A stretch of DNA of 64,000 bases, taken from positions 238,585 to 302,584 of the forward strand of contig CCNB01000004.1 of the NCBI GenBank assembly GCA_000824785.1, given 5' to 3'. Under the pieces are notes generated by a model. That model saw only the letters and a list, made by a program, of their open reading frames with translations. It did not search any database and had not been told where the DNA came from. The DNA is from Mesorhizobium plurifarium. GTDB lineage: Bacteria; Pseudomonadota; Alphaproteobacteria; Rhizobiales; Rhizobiaceae. Within the stretch, counting starts at the first letter, position 1. Each line of letters opens with the position of its first letter. The position numbers and the translations under genes were made by a program. Shown in pieces: positions 1-7,489 of the stretch.

Positions 1-351
1 GTCACCGAGAACGGCGACAAGCTGAAGGTGGTCGATCCCTCGGCGCTGATCCAGCGCCATGCCTGCACCGGCTGCGGCGTCCACATGTACGGCCCGGTCG
101 AGCGCGACCATCCGTTCAAGGGCCTGTCCTTCATCCATCCCGAGCGCTTCGAGGAGGACGGCTGGTCGCCGCCGGGCTTTGCCGCCTTCGTCTCCTCGAT
201 CATCGAATCCGGCGTCGACCCGAGCCGCATGGACGGTATCCGCGGCCAGTTGAAGTCGATCGGGCTGGAGCCCTATGACTGCCTCAGCCCCGGCCTGATG
301 GACTATATCGCCACCTGGACCGCCAAGAAGTCCGGCGCCTTGGCGGCCTGA
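1..351 (+). CDS. gfa: S-(hydroxymethyl)glutathione synthase Gfa, C-terminal part (5' truncated by window)
   Basis: The reading frame is open from the first base, so the gene begins before the window; 116 codons and the stop are present. The family adds glutathione to formaldehyde to give S-hydroxymethylglutathione, feeding the glutathione-dependent formaldehyde oxidation pathway in the cytoplasm. The segment [18 protein letters not shown] carries the CxxC zinc motif expected in the C-terminal half of Gfa proteins, and the tail ending in a TWTAKKS-like helix also fits. A hairpin followed by a T-rich run lies just after the stop. The N-terminal zinc cysteines cannot be checked here. Other GFA-domain (DUF636) proteins are possible, but the tail matches the dedicated Gfa subfamily as I recall it. 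Confidence 0.82.
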   Translation, partial: VTENGDKLKVVDPSALIQRHACTGCGVHMYGPVERDHPFKGLSFIHPERFEEDGWSPPGFAAFVSSIIESGVDPSRMDGIRGQLKSIGLEPYDCLSPGLMDYIATWTAKKSGALAA

Positions 352-371
352 CAAATCCTGCGATTTCTGCC

Positions 372-406
372 ATGGGGCTGGCTGACACGCCGGCCCCATA
401 TTTGTT
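372..406 (+). terminator. Rho-independent terminator after gfa
   Basis: Bases 372-381 and 390-399 form a near-perfect 10-bp stem (ATGGGGCTGG against CCGGCCCCAT, one mismatch) with an 8-base loop, followed at once by ATTTGTTT. It lies 20 bases past the gfa stop and just before the next gene. Confidence 0.7.
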
Positions 407-417
407 TGGAAGCAACG

Positions 418-885
418 ATGCCCGCACCCATTATCTACGTCGATGCCGACGCTTGCCCGGTCAAGGCAGAGGTCGGGAAGGTCGCGGAGCGCCATGGCGT
501 CGTCGTCGCCTACGTCTCCAATGGCGGCCTGCGGCCATCGCGCGATCCTATGATCCGCAACGTCGTCGTCTCCAAGGGCGCTGATGCGGCGGACGACTGG
601 ATCGTCGAGAACGCCAGGGCCAACGACATCGTGGTGACGGCCGACATCCCGCTGGCGGCGCGCACGGTGGCGCTGGGCGCGCATGTGCTGGGACCCACCG
701 GCCGCCCCTTCACGCCGGAGACCATCGGCATGGCGGTGGCGATGCGCGATTTGAAGCAGCATTTGCGGGAAACAGGCGAAAGCCGGGGCTTCAACGCCTC
801 CTTCACGCAGAAGGACAGGTCGCAGTTTCTCGGCGAGCTCGACCGCATCTTGCGGCGCGCGCTCAAATCCGTCACACCGGACTGA
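418..885 (+). CDS. YaiI/YqxD family protein (UPF0178)
   Basis: A 155-residue protein with the family hallmark IYVDADACPVK at the N terminus. The UPF0178/DUF188 family has a PIN-like fold and its cellular role is not established; the conserved acidic residues (the DADA and later the TADIP region) suggest metal binding. I chose ATG 418 because GGAAGC precedes it; an in-frame TTG at 406 would add four residues and sits in the preceding terminator. The gene stands alone between gfa and a membrane protein, so context gives no functional hint. The C-terminal region (SRGFNASFTQKDRSQFL) is also typical of the family. Confidence 0.88.
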   Translation: MPAPIIYVDADACPVKAEVGKVAERHGVVVAYVSNGGLRPSRDPMIRNVVVSKGADAADDWIVENARANDIVVTADIPLAARTVALGAHVLGPTGRPFTPETIGMAVAMRDLKQHLRETGESRGFNASFTQKDRSQFLGELDRILRRALKSVTPD

Positions 886-911
886 TCCAACGTCTTCAGG
901 GGCCTCGGGCC

Positions 912-1583
912 ATGGGTGACGATCTCAAGACGCCGATGCATCGGCACATGCAGTTCGCCCTCGCCGCCGCCATCGGCATCGTTGCGCTGCTGCTTGCCCT
1001 GTTGCTGCGCTGGCCTTTGCCCTACTCCATCGGCGCCAATGTATTCTTTGTGAGCTACATCGCCCTGGTGCTGACCCTGATGCCCAGCCTTACCGGCCGC
1101 TATCTCAGCAAGAACGCACGGGCGACGGATCTGCCCGTCCTGCTTATCTTCGCCGTCACGCTCTTCGTCGTCATTGCGGCCATCGTCTCGCTGTTTCTTT
1201 TGATCAACCAGAGAGCCGCCACGCACCCCTGGCAGCTCGGCTTTGCCATGTTGTCGATCCCGCTCGGCTGGTTCACCATCCACGCCATGGCATCATTGCA
1301 CTACGCGCATGTCTACTGGAAAGACGGCGACGAGATCGACATGAAAAGCCAGAGAAAAGTGCCCGTCGGCGGGCTCGATTTTCCCGGCGGCAGGCGGCCG
1401 GAAGGTTGGGACTTCCTCTATTTCGCGACAGTCATCGGCATGACGGCGCAGACCGCCGACACCGCCATCACCACGTCGCAGATGCGCATGGTCGTGCTTG
1501 TCCACTCGATCCTGACCTTTTTCTTCAACACGGTAATCGTGGCGGCGGCGGTCAATCTCGCGGTCAGCCTGGGCTCTCCGTAA
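912..1583 (+). CDS. DUF1345 family integral membrane protein
   Basis: A 223-residue protein with about five hydrophobic helices (near residues 15-35, 40-60, 76-100, 110-130 and 195-215). The motifs NVFFVSYIALVL, IPLGWFTIHAMASLHYAHVY and GWDFLYFATVIGMTAQTAD are characteristic of DUF1345. The function of the family is unknown and nothing in the sequence identifies a substrate. It follows the YaiI gene by 26 bases, so the two could be co-transcribed. No signal peptide separate from the first membrane helix is visible. Confidence 0.88.
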   Translation: MGDDLKTPMHRHMQFALAAAIGIVALLLALLLRWPLPYSIGANVFFVSYIALVLTLMPSLTGRYLSKNARATDLPVLLIFAVTLFVVIAAIVSLFLLINQRAATHPWQLGFAMLSIPLGWFTIHAMASLHYAHVYWKDGDEIDMKSQRKVPVGGLDFPGGRRPEGWDFLYFATVIGMTAQTADTAITTSQMRMVVLVHSILTFFFNTVIVAAAVNLAVSLGSP

Positions 1584-1640
1584 TAAATCCGTGATCGCAT
1601 GAAACATTGCCTTGTGCGGCGACGTATTGAGGGGGAGACA

Positions 1641-1649
1641 ATGACCTGA
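1641..1649 (+). other. Start-stop minigene (ATG ACC TGA) with strong ribosome-binding site
   Basis: A GGGGGAG motif sits four bases upstream of ATG ACC TGA, 32 bases before the chosen start of the cytochrome b gene. The spacing is good for ribosome loading, yet the frame ends after two codons. It may be chance or a translational leader element; nothing more can be said from sequence. Confidence 0.3.
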
Positions 1650-1681
1650 AAAGCCGCTTCCCGATGGCGGCCGGAGGCAAG

Positions 1682-2554
1682 ATGGACACTGTTGCCAACA
1701 ACCGATCCGCCAGCGAGGCGGCCGGCAAGGACACGACCCTCATCTATCGGCAATCGCGCTGGACGCGGCTGACCCACTGGATCTGGGCTTTCTCGCTGTT
1801 CTTCATGCTGCTTTCCGGCCTGCAGATCTTCAATGCGCGGCCGCAGCTTTATATCGGCAAGCAGTCCGGCTTCGAATTCAACAACACCATCCTCCAGATC
1901 GGCGCCGAAAACACCGCCAACGGTCCGCGCGGCTTCACTGAAATCTTCGGCCATCGCTTCGACACCACCGGCGTGCTCGGCTGGTCGGGTCCGCCGGGAC
2001 AAGAGACGCCGCGCGCCTTTCCATCCTGGGCGACGATCCCGTCTTATTACGATCTCGGCACCGCTCGCGTCGTGCATTTCTTCTTCGCCTGGATCCTGAC
2101 CACGACGCTGCTCGTCTGGCTGGTCGCCGGCCTGATCAACGGCCATATCCGCCGCGATCTCGCCCCTCGCGTGTCGGACCTGCGCAAGCTGCCGCGCGAC
2201 ATCGTCGATCACGCGAAGCTGAAGTTCCACCACACGAGGGAATACAACACGCTGCAGAAGATGGCCTATGGCGGCGTGCTCTTCGTGGCTCTGCCGCTGA
2301 TGATCGTCACCGGCCTCGCAATGTCGCCGAGCATGGATTCGGTATTGCCTTGGCTCAACGAAATCCTCGGCGGCAGGCAAACGGCGCGCACCATCCATTT
2401 CACCGTCATGGTGCTGCTCGTCCTTTTCTTCGTCGTCCACATCCTGATGATCCTTGCCGCCGGCCCGATCAACGAGCTGCGTTCGATCATCACCGGCTGG
2501 TACCGCACCGACCCGCCGGAAAAACCCGACCAGCCGACCGAGAGGAGCGCCTGA
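1682..2554 (+). CDS. Cytochrome b561-type membrane subunit (YedZ-like partner)
   Basis: A 290-residue membrane protein with at least four helices and the histidines expected for b-haem ligation: RLTHWIWAFSLFFML near the N terminus, RVVHFFFAW in the middle, and TIHFTVM and VVHILM towards the C terminus. Proteins of this family (cytochrome b/b6, Ni/Fe-hydrogenase b-type) pass electrons between the quinone pool and a periplasmic oxidoreductase. The next gene, one base downstream, encodes a molybdopterin oxidoreductase, so this is most likely its membrane anchor and electron conduit. ATG 1682 follows GGAGGCAAG with good spacing; ATG 1664 is in frame but lacks a site. A soluble insertion of about 80 residues separates the first two helices. 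Confidence 0.87.
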   Translation: MDTVANNRSASEAAGKDTTLIYRQSRWTRLTHWIWAFSLFFMLLSGLQIFNARPQLYIGKQSGFEFNNTILQIGAENTANGPRGFTEIFGHRFDTTGVLGWSGPPGQETPRAFPSWATIPSYYDLGTARVVHFFFAWILTTTLLVWLVAGLINGHIRRDLAPRVSDLRKLPRDIVDHAKLKFHHTREYNTLQKMAYGGVLFVALPLMIVTGLAMSPSMDSVLPWLNEILGGRQTARTIHFTVMVLLVLFFVVHILMILAAGPINELRSIITGWYRTDPPEKPDQPTERSA

Positions 2555-2555
2555 C

Positions 2556-3365
2556 ATGGCAAAATTCCAGATCAGCCCCAAGCTCCAAATGAGCCGAAGA
2601 AAGTTCTTGACCGCCAGCAGCCTCGGCTTGTCCGGCATCGCGCTGTCCGGCTGCGATGCCTTCGACAGCGGTCTCGGCATCGGCGGCGGCTTGCGCAGCT
2701 TCCTCGAAAACGCCAATGGCCTGACCTGGCGCGCGCAGCGCCTGCTCGCCGGCCGCGACGCGCTGGCGCCGGAATTCACCGAAGCCGACATCCGCCAGCC
2801 GCAACGGCCGAACGGCGTCACCGCGCCCGACGACGACACCTATAAGGGCCTGCTCGCCAACAATTTCGCCGACTGGCGCCTGGAGGTTTCAGGCTTGGTC
2901 GAGAAGCCGCTGTCGCTGACCCGCGAGCAGTTGCAGAACATGCCGAGCCGCACGCAGATCACCCGCCATGACTGCGTCGAAGGCTGGAGCTGCATCGCCA
3001 AGTGGACCGGCACGCCGCTGTCGCTGGTGCTCGACCAGGCTGTGGTCAAGCCGCAGGCGCGCTATGTGATGTTCCACTGCCTCGACACGATCGAGCAAAG
3101 CCTGTCCGGCGACATCAAATATTACGGCACCATCGACCTGATCGACGCCCGCCATCCGCAGACGATTCTGGCCTATGGCCTGAACGGCAAGCCCTTGCCG
3201 GTCGAGAACGGCGCGCCGCTGCGCGTGCGGGTCGAGCGCCAGCTTGGCTACAAGATGCCGAAATACCTTTCCAAGATCGAGCTGGTCGACGGTTTCGCCA
3301 ATGTCGGCGGCGGTCGCGGCGGCTATTGGGAGGACAATGGCTACGACTGGTATGGCGGGATTTGA
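2556..3365 (+). CDS. Molybdopterin-dependent oxidoreductase, sulfite-oxidase family, Tat-exported
   Basis: A 269-residue protein of the sulfite oxidase/MsrP fold. The cysteine in RHDCVEGWSCIAKW is the expected molybdenum ligand, and the C-terminal part (PKYLSKIELVDGF, then an aromatic tail) is typical. The N terminus has a twin-arginine motif (SRRKFL) followed by a hydrophobic stretch ending in ALSGC, which reads as a lipobox, so a Tat-exported lipoprotein is likely. ATG 2556 is used; earlier in-frame ATGs lie inside the cytochrome gene. Coupling to the b561 gene one base upstream indicates a YedYZ/MsrPQ-like two-component enzyme. Its substrate is unknown; repair of oxidised periplasmic methionine, as in MsrPQ, is one possibility. 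Confidence 0.88.
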   Translation: MAKFQISPKLQMSRRKFLTASSLGLSGIALSGCDAFDSGLGIGGGLRSFLENANGLTWRAQRLLAGRDALAPEFTEADIRQPQRPNGVTAPDDDTYKGLLANNFADWRLEVSGLVEKPLSLTREQLQNMPSRTQITRHDCVEGWSCIAKWTGTPLSLVLDQAVVKPQARYVMFHCLDTIEQSLSGDIKYYGTIDLIDARHPQTILAYGLNGKPLPVENGAPLRVRVERQLGYKMPKYLSKIELVDGFANVGGGRGGYWEDNGYDWYGGI

Positions 3366-3792
3366 TGGCCCCTCGCTTCAGCCGGAGCACGATCTTGCGC
3401 CGGCCGAGCTCAGTGCCTTCGAGGAACGCCTCAACGGTGACAACCGGCGTGTCACAGGGCGCGATGACGACCATGCCCTCGTCTTTGCGCTGCGGGATGA
3501 AAAAGGGCGCGCCGTCGGGGTCGCCGCCGGCTATTCCTGGGCCGGCATTGCCGAGCTGAAGCTGATGTGGGTCGACGAGGCCTATCGAGGCCTTGGCCAC
3601 GGCAGGAAGCTGCTCGATGCCTTCGTCGCGGAAGCCGCCGCGCGCGGCTCGCTGCGGATATGGGCTTCGACACACGACTTCCAGGCGCCGGGCTTGTACG
3701 AAAAGGCTGGTTTCGCGCGCATGGCCGAATTCAGCGGATGGCCCGAAGGCCATTCCAACATCATCCTTTGCAAGACGATCGGTTCCCGGTAG
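3352..3792 (+). CDS. GNAT family N-acetyltransferase
   Basis: A 146-residue acetyltransferase. The acetyl-CoA pyrophosphate loop is WVDEAYRGLGHGRKLL (R-G-x-G-x-G), followed by the usual LYEKAGF segment that closes the GNAT fold. The substrate cannot be told from sequence. The start overlaps the end of the molybdoenzyme gene: ATG 3352 overlaps by 14 bases, while ATG 3337 has a GGGAGG motif only three bases upstream and would add five residues. The overlap suggests translational coupling to the oxidoreductase pair, though a functional link is not evident. It converges on the DUF3011 gene. Confidence 0.87.
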   Translation: MAGFDGPSLQPEHDLAPAELSAFEERLNGDNRRVTGRDDDHALVFALRDEKGRAVGVAAGYSWAGIAELKLMWVDEAYRGLGHGRKLLDAFVAEAAARGSLRIWASTHDFQAPGLYEKAGFARMAEFSGWPEGHSNIILCKTIGSR

Positions 3793-3839
3793 GCGACCGG
3801 ACGAGGCTGACGTTCAGCCCGCGCGGCTTTGCGACGCGA

Positions 3840-4463
3840 TCAATCGTCCGAACTTTCGAAAGTGGTTTGACCCGGCTCGGGTGGCGCGTCCCCCATCGCA
3901 TCAGGATTGTCCACCATGCAGCCCATGCCGTGGCATCCCTGATAGTTGCCGTGGGTATCGAAATTGGGATTGCCGTCCCTGTCGAACTGCGGCGTCGGAT
4001 CGATCCATCGATCGTCGCGGCGTGGTTTCGGCCTCGGATAGTAATTGTCCGAATGGCGGCCGTGCCTGTCATTGTTGTCGAGGATGGCGCCGACGATACC
4101 GCCGACGATGATGGCGGCCGCCGCATCGCCGGGAGAAGGCCTGCGGCCGGAGGGAGACGGCCCGCGGCCGGAGCCGGCAACCAGGAATTGCGCCGAGCAG
4201 CCCTTGTCCACCCAGATGCCGCCGCCGTCATAGCCCCAGCTTGTGCCGAACTGGCAACGCGACTTCGACAGCCGGTTGGTCAATTGCACGCCGCCACGCG
4301 TGTCGATCCCGCAATAGGAGTAGCGATAGTTGGAACTCGAGCAGACCAGGCGCATCGGACCCGCGGCCTGCGCGGCATCGGGCAGCAGCGACAATTGCGT
4401 CGGATTGCCCAGGAGGCAGGCCAGGAACATAGTCGAACCGGTAACCGCCATCCGCGCCGACAT
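3840..4463 (-). CDS. DUF3011 domain secreted protein
   Basis: A 207-residue protein with an N-terminal signal peptide (hydrophobic MFLACLLG..., cleavage near AQAAG). After it comes a DUF3011 domain at about residues 36-95: VCSSSNYRYSYCGID, then LTNRLSKSRCQFGTSWGYD, then GIWVDKGCSAQF, with four cysteines suited to disulfides. A Gly/Ala-rich hydrophobic segment (AAAAIIVGGIVGAIL) follows, possibly a membrane or glycine-zipper helix, and then a charged tail with DRDGNPNFDTHGNYQGCHGMGC. DUF3011 proteins are periplasmic or surface proteins of unknown role. The gene is divergent from the binding-protein gene at 4551 and shares an 87-base intergenic region with it. Confidence 0.82.
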   Translation of the reverse strand: MSARMAVTGSTMFLACLLGNPTQLSLLPDAAQAAGPMRLVCSSSNYRYSYCGIDTRGGVQLTNRLSKSRCQFGTSWGYDGGGIWVDKGCSAQFLVAGSGRGPSPSGRRPSPGDAAAAIIVGGIVGAILDNNDRHGRHSDNYYPRPKPRRDDRWIDPTPQFDRDGNPNFDTHGNYQGCHGMGCMVDNPDAMGDAPPEPGQTTFESSDD

Positions 4464-4550
4464 CGCAAGTCTCCAATTGGTTTCGCTATCGACAGAATGG
4501 CACCTCTGTGTAAGTCTTACAACCAGACAAACCGCAGCGAGGATATATTC

Positions 4551-5384
4551 ATGCGCGCTAACAAAATGGTCGCGGCGATCATACTTGTTCTCTCTGCCTG
4601 GCTGGCGTTATTGCCGGCCCACGCGGACGATAGCCTGAAGCGCGTCATCGACCAGAAGACACTGACGGTCGGTGTGGCGCTCAACCCGCCATGGATCCTC
4701 AAGAACGCGGATGGCAAATTCGCGGGCTACGATGTCGACCTGACCAGCGCGCTGGCATCCGATCTCGGTGTCGACCTGAAGCTGGTCGAAGTGCCGTGGA
4801 ACGACCTGAAGGCACGTCTGCTCAAGGGCGATTTCGATCTGATCGCCGCAGGCTATGCCAGCACGCCTGAGCGCGCCCGCGAGGTTGTATTCTCCAATCC
4901 GACCGGCACCGCCGACATTCGCATGGTGGCCTCGATCGCCAGCCTCGGCAAAAGGCCGGGAAGGGCGCTGACGGCGCCGGGGTACAAGATCGCCGTGCTG
5001 TCCAATTCCACGGACGAGGCGGCAGCCAAGGAAGCCTTTCCGAAGGCGAACATCCTGTCCTTCGACAACACCGCCGCCGTCTTTGCCGCGATCATCGGCG
5101 GCGACGCCCAGGCGATGGTCGCCACGTCGCCGACGCCGCAGATGGCGGCAAGGCTCTACGATGCGAAATTCAGGCTGGTCGGCGGCCCGCTTCTGCGCAC
5201 GCCGGAAGCCTTCGCTATGCGCCCCGACGACATCCGCCTGATCCAATACGTCAACAACTGGATCGGCGCGCGCACCGCCGACGGCACCATCGCCGGTGTC
5301 CGCCGCTACTGGTTCGGCGGCTTCAAATGGATGTCGCGCTTCGACACCTCAGCCAAGCCGGACCAGACCAAGCCGAAGCCGTAA
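4551..5384 (+). CDS. Orphan amino-acid-type periplasmic binding protein (SBP family 3)
   Basis: A 277-residue protein with a clear signal peptide (MRANKMVAAIILVLSAWLAL, cleavage after AHA) and the fold signature of polar amino-acid binding proteins: LTVGVALNPPWILKNADG, then FAGYDVDLTSALASDLGV, then FDLIAAGYASTPERAREVVFS. The C terminus ends near YWFGGFKW. Such proteins deliver ligands to ABC permeases or act as sensors. No permease or ATPase gene is adjacent, so its transporter is elsewhere or it has another role. ATG 4551 is preceded by GAGGATATATTC. The frame is open much further upstream, but the signal peptide fixes this start. Confidence 0.88.
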   Translation: MRANKMVAAIILVLSAWLALLPAHADDSLKRVIDQKTLTVGVALNPPWILKNADGKFAGYDVDLTSALASDLGVDLKLVEVPWNDLKARLLKGDFDLIAAGYASTPERAREVVFSNPTGTADIRMVASIASLGKRPGRALTAPGYKIAVLSNSTDEAAAKEAFPKANILSFDNTAAVFAAIIGGDAQAMVATSPTPQMAARLYDAKFRLVGGPLLRTPEAFAMRPDDIRLIQYVNNWIGARTADGTIAGVRRYWFGGFKWMSRFDTSAKPDQTKPKP

Positions 5385-5389
5385 GCTTG

Positions 5390-5489
5390 GAGTAATTCCA
5401 GGAAAAGTGCCTGCGGTTTTCCGCGCGGAATTGCGTCAAAACAAGAAGATCGAGCGGTTCGCCGTTCCGTGAAACGGTAAACCGCCCTA
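5390..5489. repeat. Nested palindromic intergenic repeat (two hairpins)
   Basis: Two adjacent nested inverted repeats. The first spans 5394-5432: AATTCC and GGAAAA on the left are mirrored by TTTTCC and GGAATT on the right. The second spans 5454-5485: GCGGTT and CCGTT mirrored by AACGG and AACCGC. From memory this two-hairpin arrangement matches a short repeat scattered between genes in Mesorhizobium, but I could not check copy number. It is the only copy I noticed in this window. Confidence 0.6.
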
Positions 5490-5633
5490 AGCCACCTTAT
5501 CCAGCAGCGGCTTCAGCGCCGGATGGATTTCCGGCGCAGCGTGCTTGATCAGCGTCAGCAGCGCGCGCTCGTTGTCGCACAGCGGCCGCTGGCCGCCGCC
5601 GACGCGCTCGGCCAGCCATTCGGCCTCGCCAGC
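5487..5633 (-). pseudogene. C-terminal remnant of a decayed gene
   Basis: On the minus strand a 48-codon frame ending in TAG at 5487-5489 reads like a genuine protein end: AEWLAERVGGGQRPLCDNER followed by ALLTLIKHAAPEIHPALKPL and LLDKVA. A TGA at 5634-5636 interrupts it upstream and there is no start codon or ribosome-binding site. The amphipathic composition and codon pattern look coding. I do not recognise the family. It lies between the palindromic repeat and a hairpin at 5640-5661 and is probably what remains after a deletion. Confidence 0.45.
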
Positions 5634-5639
5634 TCAGGA

Positions 5640-5661
5640 GGCCGGCATTTGCAGGCCGGCC
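5640..5661. other. GC-rich hairpin between gene remnant and riboswitch
   Basis: GGCCGGC at 5640-5646 and GCCGGCC at 5655-5661 form a perfect 7-bp stem with an 8-base loop (ATTTGCAG). No T-run follows, so it is not a convincing terminator. The rest of 5662-5761 is the riboswitch leader, with a further short hairpin (GGGCTCAG/CTGAGTCCC) around 5741-5760. Confidence 0.4.
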
Positions 5662-5761
5662 CCATCTGAATATCGATGCAACCTTTGATGTCGCTGGGAG
5701 GTGACAAGGTGTCGCCGACGGGCTATGGATGGCGCGTCGGGGGCTCAGTGGCTGAGTCCCA

Positions 5762-5945
5762 CCTGTTTGCGGGAGAGAGCAGCGCACGCTGCCGCCGAAG
5801 GGGAAATCGCCCGAAATCTCTCAGGCAAAAGAACCGTGGACGGGAAAGACAACTCTGGAAAGTCGGGGCTAGCCCCGCGCCGAAGGTGTAAGCGCTGCCG
5901 ACAGAGTTACGGAGCGCGAGTCTCTCAGGCTTCAGACAGAGGGGC
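5762..5945 (+). promoter_or_regulatory. Tandem glycine riboswitch upstream of gcvTHP
   Basis: Two glycine aptamers lie in series. Aptamer 1 (about 5764-5842) has a P1 formed by TTTGC and GCAAA, then GGGAGAG, the conserved GCCGAAGGGG core and ATCTCTCAGGCAAAAG. Aptamer 2 (about 5853-5941) has P1 CTCTG paired with CAGAG, the core GCCGAAGGTGTAAGC and GTCTCTCAGGCTTCAGAC. The short linker between them is standard. In known cases glycine binding turns on expression of the glycine cleavage operon. The first gene, gcvT, starts 51 bases downstream, and its GGAG ribosome-binding site lies in the expression platform region. Confidence 0.93.
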
Positions 5946-5995
5946 ACGAACTAGGCCGCCTGCGGCGGTCGATTGCGTGCGACTCTGGAGAAGAC

Positions 5996-7096
5996 ATGAC
6001 AGGCGACGACACCAGACATCTGCCCATTGAGGATTTGCATCAGGCTGCGGGAGCGCGTTTCGGCGCCTTCGCCGGCTGGTCGATGCCGCTGACATACCCG
6101 CCCGGCGTGATGAAGGAGCATCTTCACACGCGCGAACATGCCGGCCTGTTCGACATCTCGCATATGAAGCTGTTCGAGGTCAGCGGTCCGGGCGCTGCAG
6201 TGCTTCTCAACCGCGCCTGCCCGCTCGATGCCGGCGCGCTGGGCATCTCGCAGTCCAAATACACTTTTTTCCTCAACGAGGCGGCCGGCATCATCGACGA
6301 CCTGATCGTGACGCGCCTTGGCGATGACCGGTTCATGGTGGTGGCCAATGCCGGCAACGCGGTGGAGGACGAGAAGCATCTGCGCGCGCTGGCCGCCGAT
6401 TTCGATGCCAAGGTCGAGCCGCTCGACCGGGTCTTCCTGGCGATCCAGGGGCCGGACGCTTGGGCGGCGCTGGCGCGGGCCGGCATCGAAACCGGCTCGC
6501 TGCTTTTCATGCACGGCATCGAGCCGCGGCAAAACTGGTTCATGAGCCGCTCCGGCTACACCGGCGAGGACGGTTTCGAGATCGGCCTGCCGGAGAAGGA
6601 CGCGCGCGATCTCGTCGTCAAACTCCTGGCGGACGAGCGTGTGCAGTGGATCGGCCTCGCCGCCCGCGACAGCCTGCGGCTCGAGGCCGGTCTTTGCCTG
6701 CATGGCCATGACCTGACGCCGGAAATCGACCCGGCAAGCGCCGGACTGATGTGGGCGATCTCCAAGGACGTCCGTGCCGCCGGCCATTTCATCGGCGCCG
6801 ACGCGCTGCGCTCGATCCTCGAGCGCGGGCCGTCGCAGAAACGCGTCGGCCTGAAGCCCGACGGCCGCCAGCCGGTTCGCGCCGGCGCGGCGCTCGTCGA
6901 TGCCGACGGCAATCCGGCCGGCCATGTCACGTCCGGCGGCTTCGGCCCCTCGACCGGCCACCCGGTCGCCATGGGCTACGTCGACACCGCGCTGGCCAAA
7001 GCCGGCACCAAACTCTTCGCCGATGTCCGTGGGACGAAAATCCCGATCGACGTCACGTCCCTGCCCTTCACCCCACACCGCTACCGCAAAGGATGA
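5996..7096 (+). CDS. gcvT: Glycine cleavage system T protein (aminomethyltransferase)
   Basis: A 366-residue T protein, which transfers the methylene unit from aminomethyl-lipoyl-H protein to tetrahydrofolate, releasing ammonia. Typical segments include [18 protein letters not shown] at the N terminus, the folate-site region [13 protein letters not shown] and [20 protein letters not shown], with the expected C-terminal domain ([20 protein letters not shown]). ATG 5996 follows GGAGAAGAC. It is the first gene of gcvTHP, seven bases before gcvH, and is controlled by the tandem glycine riboswitch. Length matches the family. Confidence 0.97.
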   Translation: MTGDDTRHLPIEDLHQAAGARFGAFAGWSMPLTYPPGVMKEHLHTREHAGLFDISHMKLFEVSGPGAAVLLNRACPLDAGALGISQSKYTFFLNEAAGIIDDLIVTRLGDDRFMVVANAGNAVEDEKHLRALAADFDAKVEPLDRVFLAIQGPDAWAALARAGIETGSLLFMHGIEPRQNWFMSRSGYTGEDGFEIGLPEKDARDLVVKLLADERVQWIGLAARDSLRLEAGLCLHGHDLTPEIDPASAGLMWAISKDVRAAGHFIGADALRSILERGPSQKRVGLKPDGRQPVRAGAALVDADGNPAGHVTSGGFGPSTGHPVAMGYVDTALAKAGTKLFADVRGTKIPIDVTSLPFTPHRYRKG

Positions 7097-7103
7097 TTTC
7101 CAG

Positions 7104-7472
7104 ATGGCAAAGACCTATTTCACGCAAGATCACGAATGGCTCCGCGTCGAAGGCGGCGTCGCCATTGTCGGTATCACCGACTATGCGCAGGAACAGCTTG
7201 GCGACCTCGTTTTCGTTGAGCTGCCGGAGATCGGCCGCAAGCTCGCCAAGGGCGATACGGCCGTGGTCGTCGAATCCGTCAAGGCGGCATCGGACGTCTA
7301 CGCGCCGGTCGACGGCGAGATCACCGAGGCCAACGCTTCGCTGTCGGCCGACCCCTCGCTGGTCAATTCGGCCGCGACCGGCGACGGCTGGCTCTGGAAG
7401 ATGAAGCTTTCCGACGAAAGCCAGCTCGACAGCCTCATGGATGAGGCCGCCTACAAAGCCCATATCGGCTGA
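7104..7472 (+). CDS. gcvH: Glycine cleavage system H protein (lipoyl carrier)
   Basis: A 122-residue H protein. The lysine in [19 protein letters not shown] is the lipoylation site, and the N terminus [20 protein letters not shown] is standard. It shuttles the aminomethyl group between P, T and L proteins. ATG 7104 lies seven bases after gcvT and the stop is 17 bases before gcvP, so the three are co-transcribed. The lpd (L protein) gene is not in this window, which is usual because it is shared with other dehydrogenases. Confidence 0.97.
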   Translation: MAKTYFTQDHEWLRVEGGVAIVGITDYAQEQLGDLVFVELPEIGRKLAKGDTAVVVESVKAASDVYAPVDGEITEANASLSADPSLVNSAATGDGWLWKMKLSDESQLDSLMDEAAYKAHIG

Positions 7473-7489
7473 TACCAGGACATAAAGAC

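Noticed and set aside
1418-2839. A 473-codon minus-strand frame over the cytochrome b/molybdoenzyme pair
   Set aside because: Shadow of two well-supported genes; low-complexity Arg/Asp/Glu-rich sequence.
3567-4550. Upstream extension of the binding-protein frame at 4551
   Set aside because: It overlaps the GNAT and DUF3011 genes and the signal peptide fixes the start at 4551.
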